Source: Spirochaetales bacterium
GTDB lineage: Bacteria; Spirochaetota; Spirochaetia; DTKZ01
NCBI GenBank assembly: GCA_031266855.1
Contig: JAISAF010000343.1
Coordinates: 1 to 10,532 of the forward strand
Reading direction: 5' to 3'
DNA: 10,532 bases
The position numbers and the translations under genes are program-made. The notes beneath the pieces were generated by a model that had not been told where the DNA came from, did no database searches, and was given only the letters and a program-made list of their open reading frames with translations. Each line of letters begins with the position of its first letter. The stretch's first letter is position 1. Below, one piece after another: positions 7,290 to 10,532 of this stretch.

Positions 7290-7304
7290 CCGCATTATAT
7301 GCGG
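7290..7304 (-). promoter_or_regulatory. Candidate rpsB -10 element inside a palindrome
   Basis: A consensus TATAAT (7299-7294) lies within the 15-bp palindrome CCGCAT-ATA-ATGCGG on the minus strand. No good -35 is seen at 16-18 bp. If used, the transcript would start about 27 nt before the TTG of rpsB. The palindrome could be an operator or a small hairpin in the leader. Confidence 0.45.
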
Positions 7305-7341
7305 TCCTTCTCGTAATTCTCGGTACACGGATCAACGGCTC

Positions 7342-7956
7342 TTAGAGCCGGCCGGAACCGGAAGATTTTATCCCCAGGGGATAATTTGTTTCCCTTAATA
7401 TCTCATAAACAAGCCGTATTGGCAAGCCCATAACATTCGTATAATTCCCTTTTATCGATTCAATAAAACGCGCGCCCTTCCCCTGAATCCTGTACGCGCC
7501 GGCTACTGTCCGCCATTCGCCCGTATCCAGATACCACTGAATCTCCGCGTCCGACATCCGCGCGAAACGCACAACCGAGACCTCCGAAGCAAGCCGGAAG
7601 CTTTCGCGCCCCCTGTCGTACAGACACAGCCCCGTCACCACCCTGTGGGACACACCCTGAAGCCGCGCGAGAAACTCCCGCGCCTGTTCCCGGTTCCGCG
7701 GCTTCCCGATGACCTTCCGCCCCAGCGCCACAACCGTATCGGCTCCCAGAAACCAGTTGTACGTCCGCAGTTCCCGCCGCTCAAGAACAGCCGCGACTTT
7801 CCTTTGCGCAAGCCCGGCGCACAGCCCGGGAAAATCATAGCTCCCCGCGGGAAAACTCTCATCAATATCCGCCGCGCACACAACAGGCTCCAGCCCCATC
7901 CGCCGCAAAAGCTCCCTGCGCCTCGGTGAAGCCGAAGCCAAAACTATAGGTTCCAT
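7342..7956 (-). CDS. maf: Maf-family nucleoside triphosphate pyrophosphatase
   Basis: Maf proteins hydrolyse dTTP, UTP or modified nucleotides to monophosphates and act in house-cleaning; some influence septation. The 204-aa product shows the family motifs: SASPRRRELLRRMGL near the N-terminus, the catalytic GADTVVALGRKVIGKPRNRE, HRVVTGLCL, and AGAYRIQGKGARFIESIKGN followed by YTNVMGLP. The ATG at 7956 is chosen because homology starts there (MEPIVLASASPRR); the frame extends upstream only into the tandem repeat. No good ribosome binding site precedes it. A TGTATACT (-10-like) ends 8 nt before the ATG, so a leaderless or near-leaderless message is conceivable, though no -35 is clear. It lies 81 nt upstream of rpsB on the same strand. 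Confidence 0.93.
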   Translation of the reverse strand: MEPIVLASASPRRRELLRRMGLEPVVCAADIDESFPAGSYDFPGLCAGLAQRKVAAVLERRELRTYNWFLGADTVVALGRKVIGKPRNREQAREFLARLQGVSHRVVTGLCLYDRGRESFRLASEVSVVRFARMSDAEIQWYLDTGEWRTVAGAYRIQGKGARFIESIKGNYTNVMGLPIRLVYEILRETNYPLGIKSSGSGRL

Positions 7957-8006
7957 AGTCCGGCAGTATACAAAAAAAACACCGCGCGGAAAAGCAGGGA
8001 AGGGCG

Positions 8007-8070
8007 GGGGAGTCCGGCGGCAGGGGAGTCCGGCGACAAGGGAGTCAGGCGACAAGGGAATCAGGTGACA
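8007..8070 (+). repeat. Four tandem 16-bp units
   Basis: The units are GGGGAGTCCGGCGGCA (8007-8022), GGGGAGTCCGGCGACA (8023-8038), AGGGAGTCAGGCGACA (8039-8054) and AGGGAATCAGGTGACA (8055-8070). Divergence increases from left to right. The period is not a multiple of three, so they do not encode a repeated peptide. They lie 50 nt upstream of the maf start. Their function is unknown. Confidence 0.9.
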
Positions 8071-8091
8071 CGTAAAAAAGGAAGAGCTTAT

Positions 8092-8248
8092 GGGCGCCTC
8101 CCCGGCGCGAAGCGCCGGGGCCGGGCTTTCCGGGACTCCGCTATCGCTGCGGCCCCGCCTGCGGCGTGGCTGCTTCGCATCCCTCCAATCCCTGGCGCGG
8201 CGGCGGCCTTAAAGCGTAACCCGGAATTGCCGTTAGGCAATTCCGGGT
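8092..8248 (-). repeat. Modular hairpin repeat, copy D (diverged)
   Basis: On the minus strand a perfect 13-bp-arm hairpin comes first (8248-8236 with 8231-8219). Then come CGCCAGGGATTGGAG (about 8197-8183), a GC-rich diverged middle, GGAAAGCCCGG, a perfect 9-bp-arm hairpin CCCCGGCGC/GCGCCGGGG (8100-8108 with 8112-8120), and AGGCGCC. The order and spacing of these landmarks match copies A, B and C, but the middle hairpin and the second linker start have decayed and the terminal arms are different sequence. Confidence 0.65.
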
Positions 8249-8276
8249 GCGTACCACGGCGGCCCGCGGCAAACGG

Positions 8277-8309
8277 CGCGAGGGAATTGCCACCGGCAAT
8301 TCCCTCGCG
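8277..8309. repeat. Perfect 15-bp-arm hairpin
   Basis: CGCGAGGGAATTGCC (8277-8291), loop ACC and GGCAATTCCCTCGCG (8295-8309) pair perfectly. The inner GGAATTGCC is shared with the hairpin at 8219-8248. It probably belongs to the same modular family, lying between copies D and C. No T-tract follows on either strand, so it is not an intrinsic terminator. Confidence 0.85.
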
Positions 8310-8390
8310 TATTCAGAAAAAGGCAGCGCGGCGTTTACCGTCACGCTAAAAGATGATGGTCGCGCGGAAGCACGAAAAGCCGCTGGTGCG

Positions 8391-8498
8391 CGCGCAAAGG
8401 ATAGAAGTGGAAAGCCCACAGGAAGCGCATGGGCGCTTCCGAGGACTTGGAACGGATAGCCTGGTTTTTTTGCCCGCGTGCGGGCAAAAAAATGCGCC
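8391..8498 (+). repeat. Modular hairpin repeat, copy C
   Basis: The order is CGCGCAAAGGATAGAAG, GGAAAGCCCACA, a hairpin GGAAGCGC-ATGG-GCGCTTCC (8421-8440), GAGGACTTGGAACGG, a diverged GATAGCCTGG, a perfect hairpin with 13-bp arms (8465-8477 with 8480-8492), and TGCGCC. Upstream, CCGCTGGTGCG (8380-8390) matches the same position in copy A. Linkers differ from copies A and B by scattered substitutions, while the hairpins remain perfect. Confidence 0.85.
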
Positions 8499-8596
8499 AT
8501 TTTGGCTCGGTAAAGGTATATGACGGTGTCCGGATTTTCTCTGCACTAGAATACTCAGCAATTCTCAGTTTAAAAAAGTATCCTCCAAAATCAGAG

Positions 8597-8628
8597 AAAC
8601 ATCTAAATTGTTTACAATTTTGATGTTT
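8597..8628. repeat. AT-rich palindrome, 14-bp arms
   Basis: AAACATCTAAATTG (8597-8610), loop TTTA and CAATTTTGATGTTT (8615-8628) pair with one T-T mismatch. It is too AT-rich for a strong terminator. It could be a protein binding site, or just part of the surrounding element. Confidence 0.7.
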
Positions 8629-8689
8629 TTACCACCAGTAATCCCTTAAAAAAGCAAGTCTGTATTAGTCTCATGCATCTGTAGCGGGT

Positions 8690-8750
8690 GTCAGTGAAGA
8701 AAAATGAGGAGGGCGCCCTCCGGGAGGAGACCTCATTTTTCTTCACTGAC
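8690..8750. repeat. Perfect 20-bp-arm inverted repeat with inner palindrome
   Basis: GTCAGTGAAGAAAAATGAGG (8690-8709) and its exact reverse complement (8731-8750) enclose a 21-nt centre. The centre, with flanking arm bases, includes the self-complementary GGAGGGCGCCCTCC. It lies upstream of the radical SAM gene promoter, inside the 17-bp inverted repeats. As RNA it would be a very stable hairpin on either strand. No U-tract follows, so it is not a standard terminator. Confidence 0.9.
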
Positions 8751-8809
8751 GGGCCCCGGCCAACAGTGGTTTTAGATATGAGCCTAAACTGAGAATTGCT
8801 GCAATATAC

Positions 8810-8838
8810 TTGACAAATGTTTAGTAGTAATTTAGAAT
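8810..8838 (+). promoter_or_regulatory. Sigma-70-type promoter for the radical SAM gene
   Basis: TTGACA (8810-8815), a 17-bp spacer and TAGAAT (8833-8838) form the best promoter in the window. The -35 starts 9 nt right of the inverted-repeat end at 8801. The -10 overlaps the first ATG of the gene (8837), so transcription would begin near 8845-8846, at the second ATG. Confidence 0.7.
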
Positions 8839-10297
8839 GGCTATTATGGAACTGGGAGAAAAATTAGCGGTACTTGCGGGCGCGGCGAAATACGATGCTT
8901 CCTGCGCGTCATCCGGTTCGGGCGGGTACAGGGGGCGGCCCGCTTTTGCCGCTTCGGGGCAGGGTGGTTTTGGCGGTTGTCTTCCCGCGGGTGTGTGTCA
9001 TAGCTGGACTCAGGATGGCCGCTGCGTGAGTTTGCTGAAGGTGCTGTATTCCAATGTCTGCCGTTTTGATTGCGCGTACTGTGTCAACCGCGTTTCGTCT
9101 GATATACAGAGGGCTTCGTTTACGACTGGCGAGCTTGTTGATTTGACTACCGCTTTCTACCGCCGTAATTATATCGAGGGGCTTTTTTTGTCGTCGGGAA
9201 TATTTTCCGATGCGGATATTGTTATGGAAAGGCTTATCGGGACGGCGAAAAAACTGCGGAAGGAGGCGGGTTTTGGGGGATATATTCACCTGAAAATCAT
9301 TCCTGGCGCGGGGGAAAAGCTGATTCGCGAGGCGGGTTTATGGGCGGATCGTTTGAGCGCCAATATTGAGTTGCCTACGGAAAAAAGTCTTGTGGCGCTG
9401 GCGCCGCAGAAATCGGGGAAACTTATTTTCGGCGCGATGCGGAGCATGTATGAGGATTCTTCCCAGTTTGAGAACGATAAGAAGCGTTTCAGGTTCGCGC
9501 CGGATTTCGCGCCCGCCGGACAGAGTACCCAGCTTATTGTGGGCGCTTCGGAAGAGGACGATAAACAGATTATTTCCCTTTCTGGCGCTCTGTACCGGAA
9601 ATTTTCCCTGCGGCGGGTTTACTATTCCGCATTTATTCCTCCGGTCGGGGGCGGCGCGCGGGATTTCCGGGATCCCCGGCTTCCCGATATAGCGCGGCCT
9701 CCTCTTCTTCGTGAACACAGGCTTTACCAGGCTGACTGGCTTATGCGGTTTTACAGTTTCGCGCCGGAAGAAATTCTAGAAGGTTCCTCGCCCTATCTTG
9801 ATACCCGGCTTGATCCTAAAACCGCCTGGGCTTTGCGGCATATCGGGCGTTTTCCTATAGACATTTCCCGCGCCGGGTATCAGGAAATTCTGCGGGTTCC
9901 CGGCATTGGTACAAAGTCGGCTCTGCGTATTCTTGGCGCCAGAAAGAGCGGGAGTCTTACCTTCGATTCCCTGCGGAAACTTGGTGTCGCGCTCAGGCGC
10001 GCGCGGTACTTTATAACCCTGGGCGGCGCGTATCTCGACAAGCCTGATAATCCGCTTCGTATCCGCCGGATTCTTTCGAACGCTGAGGTAATGCAGCTTC
10101 CTCTTTTTGATGTGGAGGACATGGAGCGTCCCCAGGCCGCGGTGGCAGGCGGCGGATTCGCGGGTACAAATCCGCGACTGGCCCAGGCCGCGTGGGCCGC
10201 GGATTGCGGCGGTTCCCGGCGGCATGAGGGCGCGCGGTTAAAGGCTGTGGAACGGGGTATGATCCCCGCCGGGCAATCCGGTTCTTTGCGGGGATGA
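8837..10297 (+). CDS. Radical SAM protein, putative DNA modification/repair type, with HhH motif
   Basis: The 486-aa product has the radical SAM cluster motif CRFDCAYC (Cys75, Cys79, Cys82), which binds a 4Fe-4S cluster and SAM. It is preceded by KYDASCASSGS and GVCHSWTQDGRCVSLLK, which carry further cysteines (23, 54, 63). NYIEGLFLSSGIF, GYIHLKIIPGA and DRLSANIELPTE follow. A helix-hairpin-helix segment near residues 352-366 (LRVPGIGTKSALRIL) suggests DNA or RNA contact. These features match the family annotated as putative DNA modification/repair radical SAM protein, often encoded beside a uracil-DNA-glycosylase-like protein; its reaction is, to my knowledge, unsettled. The ~65 residues after LPLFDVEDMERPQ look low in complexity and non-conserved. 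The start may be ATG 8837 or, judging by the promoter, ATG 8846. Neither has a ribosome binding site. Confidence 0.9.
   Translation: MAIMELGEKLAVLAGAAKYDASCASSGSGGYRGRPAFAASGQGGFGGCLPAGVCHSWTQDGRCVSLLKVLYSNVCRFDCAYCVNRVSSDIQRASFTTGELVDLTTAFYRRNYIEGLFLSSGIFSDADIVMERLIGTAKKLRKEAGFGGYIHLKIIPGAGEKLIREAGLWADRLSANIELPTEKSLVALAPQKSGKLIFGAMRSMYEDSSQFENDKKRFRFAPDFAPAGQSTQLIVGASEEDDKQIISLSGALYRKFSLRRVYYSAFIPPVGGGARDFRDPRLPDIARPPLLREHRLYQADWLMRFYSFAPEEILEGSSPYLDTRLDPKTAWALRHIGRFPIDISRAGYQEILRVPGIGTKSALRILGARKSGSLTFDSLRKLGVALRRARYFITLGGAYLDKPDNPLRIRRILSNAEVMQLPLFDVEDMERPQAAVAGGGFAGTNPRLAQAAWAADCGGSRRHEGARLKAVERGMIPAGQSGSLRG
10262..10295 (+). terminator. Weak hairpin at the end of the radical SAM gene
   Basis: ATCCCCGC (10262-10269) and GCGGGGAT (10288-10295) form an 8-bp stem with an 18-nt loop, spanning the last codons of the gene. 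The following GATTTATAAT is only modestly T-rich, so termination here is doubtful. Confidence 0.25.
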
Positions 10298-10350
10298 TTT
10301 ATAATGTAAGCGCGAAGGGATTACCGCGAAGCCGAAGAAGTAAAGAATAA

Positions 10351-10506
10351 ATGGATATGTTCGGAAAACCCCGCGGCTTCGGGAAGAGCCGCGATATGAA
10401 AATCCGTTACGTAGTTTCTAAACGGACTATTAATGATGGAGGAGCGGTCGTGTGTACAATGAGCAGCGGTTTACGGGTAGTACGGGTAGTAGTAGTCTAT
10501 GAATGA
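10351..10506 (+). CDS. Possible small ORF, 51 aa, hypothetical
   Basis: An ATG frame encodes 51 residues starting MDMFGKPRGFGKSRDMKIRY and ending in a valine/arginine-rich segment (RVVRVVVVYE). No family is recognised. The upstream region has only a weak purine-rich GAAGAAG as ribosome binding site; a TATAAT at 10300-10305 could be its -10, without a clear -35. The 3' end is built on short tandem repeats (ACGGGTAGT twice, then AGT units), which could create the valine run by chance. Its stop overlaps a frame starting at 10499. It could be a real small gene or intergenic sequence. Confidence 0.3.
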   Translation: MDMFGKPRGFGKSRDMKIRYVVSKRTINDGGAVVCTMSSGLRVVRVVVVYE

Positions 10507-10532
10507 ATTTTTTGAGGACAATACTTTCAGGA
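10499..10532 (+). CDS. Start of an ORF cut by the window end
   Basis: An ATG at 10499 opens MNEFFEDNTFR and runs off the window. It overlaps the end of the 51-aa frame. No strong ribosome binding site precedes it. These 11 residues are too few to identify, and they do not obviously resemble the glycosylase-like partner of the radical SAM family. Confidence 0.3.
   Translation, partial: MNEFFEDNTFR

Larger units (their letters stand above)
8556..8801. repeat. 246-bp segment with 17-bp terminal inverted repeats
   Basis: CAGCAATTCTCAGTTTA (8556-8572) and its exact reverse complement (8785-8801) bound the segment. The left part continues into the ~45-nt repeat also found at 80-126. The interior holds two further palindromes (8597-8628 and 8690-8750) and no gene. 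The structure resembles a miniature inverted-repeat element. No transposase is present and a target-site duplication is not clear: ATACT abuts the left end but lies 4 nt beyond the right end. Confidence 0.6.
7957..8836. other. 880-nt gene-free repeat block between divergent genes
   Basis: This stretch separates maf (leftward) from the radical SAM gene (rightward). It contains a 16-bp tandem repeat, hairpin repeat copies D and C facing opposite ways, a further perfect hairpin, a segment bounded by 17-bp inverted repeats, a 20-bp-arm inverted repeat and a promoter. Frames across it are open for up to about 120 codons but encode only repeat-derived sequence. One possible exception is a short peptide-like segment around 8310-8385 (AYSEKGSAAFTVTLKDDGRA), which could be a coding remnant. 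Confidence 0.65.

Noticed and set aside
7261..7335. Longer N-terminus of RpsB from the upstream start near 7335
   Set aside because: That segment contains the AGGAGG site and the -10 palindrome and shows no S2 homology; the TTG at 7260 fits the protein family.
7957..8055. Extended N-terminus of Maf from an upstream start
   Set aside because: Maf homology begins at MEPIVLASASPRR (7956). The extension is proline- and arginine-rich sequence encoded partly by the 16-bp tandem repeat.
151..8498. CRISPR array
   Set aside because: The copies are dispersed and in both orientations, the variable parts are palindromes, and no regular spacing or cas gene is present.
151..8500. Repeat-encoded peptide (GFPLQVLG...VGFPLQSLAR) as a conserved protein
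   Set aside because: Between copies A and C the base changes alter residues freely (F to Y, L to F, Q to L), there is no ribosome binding site or fixed start, and the sequence is explained by the hairpin and linker DNA.

Overview
The window (about 10.5 kb, mid-50s % GC by eye) most likely comes from a spirochaete of the Treponema group. The minus strand carries rpsB - tsf - frr - uppS - cdsA - dxr - rseP, an order I know from treponemes. RpsB also has the long acidic C-terminal tail I would expect there. Abundant palindromic intergenic repeats suggest a larger, free-living or gut-type treponeme rather than a reduced pathogen. The genus call is inference; the gene identities are firm.

Layout: 1-377 is gene-free and holds a hairpin-rich repeat (copy A) and one copy of a ~45-nt repeat. 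From 7956 down to 378 the minus strand encodes eight genes in transcription order: maf, rpsB, tsf, frr, uppS, cdsA, dxr, rseP. Repeat copy B separates rpsB from tsf. A terminator-like hairpin and a possible new promoter lie between tsf and frr. From frr to rseP the genes overlap or nearly touch (2-nt gap, then 4-, 4- and 1-nt overlaps), so they are probably translationally coupled. Positions 7957-8836 form a gene-free block with a four-unit 16-bp tandem repeat, repeat copies D and C, extra perfect hairpins, a 246-bp segment bounded by 17-bp inverted repeats, and a 20-bp-arm inverted repeat. On the plus strand, 8837-10297 encodes a radical SAM protein with a helix-hairpin-helix motif, of the putative DNA modification/repair type. 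A possible 51-aa ORF and the first codons of another ORF close the window.

How the genes fit together: rpsB, tsf and frr serve translation (30S protein S2, EF-Ts, ribosome recycling). uppS, dxr and cdsA serve isoprenoid, undecaprenyl carrier and phospholipid synthesis, and rseP is a membrane site-2 protease. Maf is a house-cleaning nucleotide pyrophosphatase. Together this is a conserved translation-to-envelope cluster.

The most interesting signal is not a gene. It is a modular repeat family with at least four copies here. Short conserved linkers, two of them carrying GGAAAGCCC, alternate with hairpins whose arm sequences differ between copies but stay palindromic. One copy has a further hairpin cassette nested in a hairpin loop.
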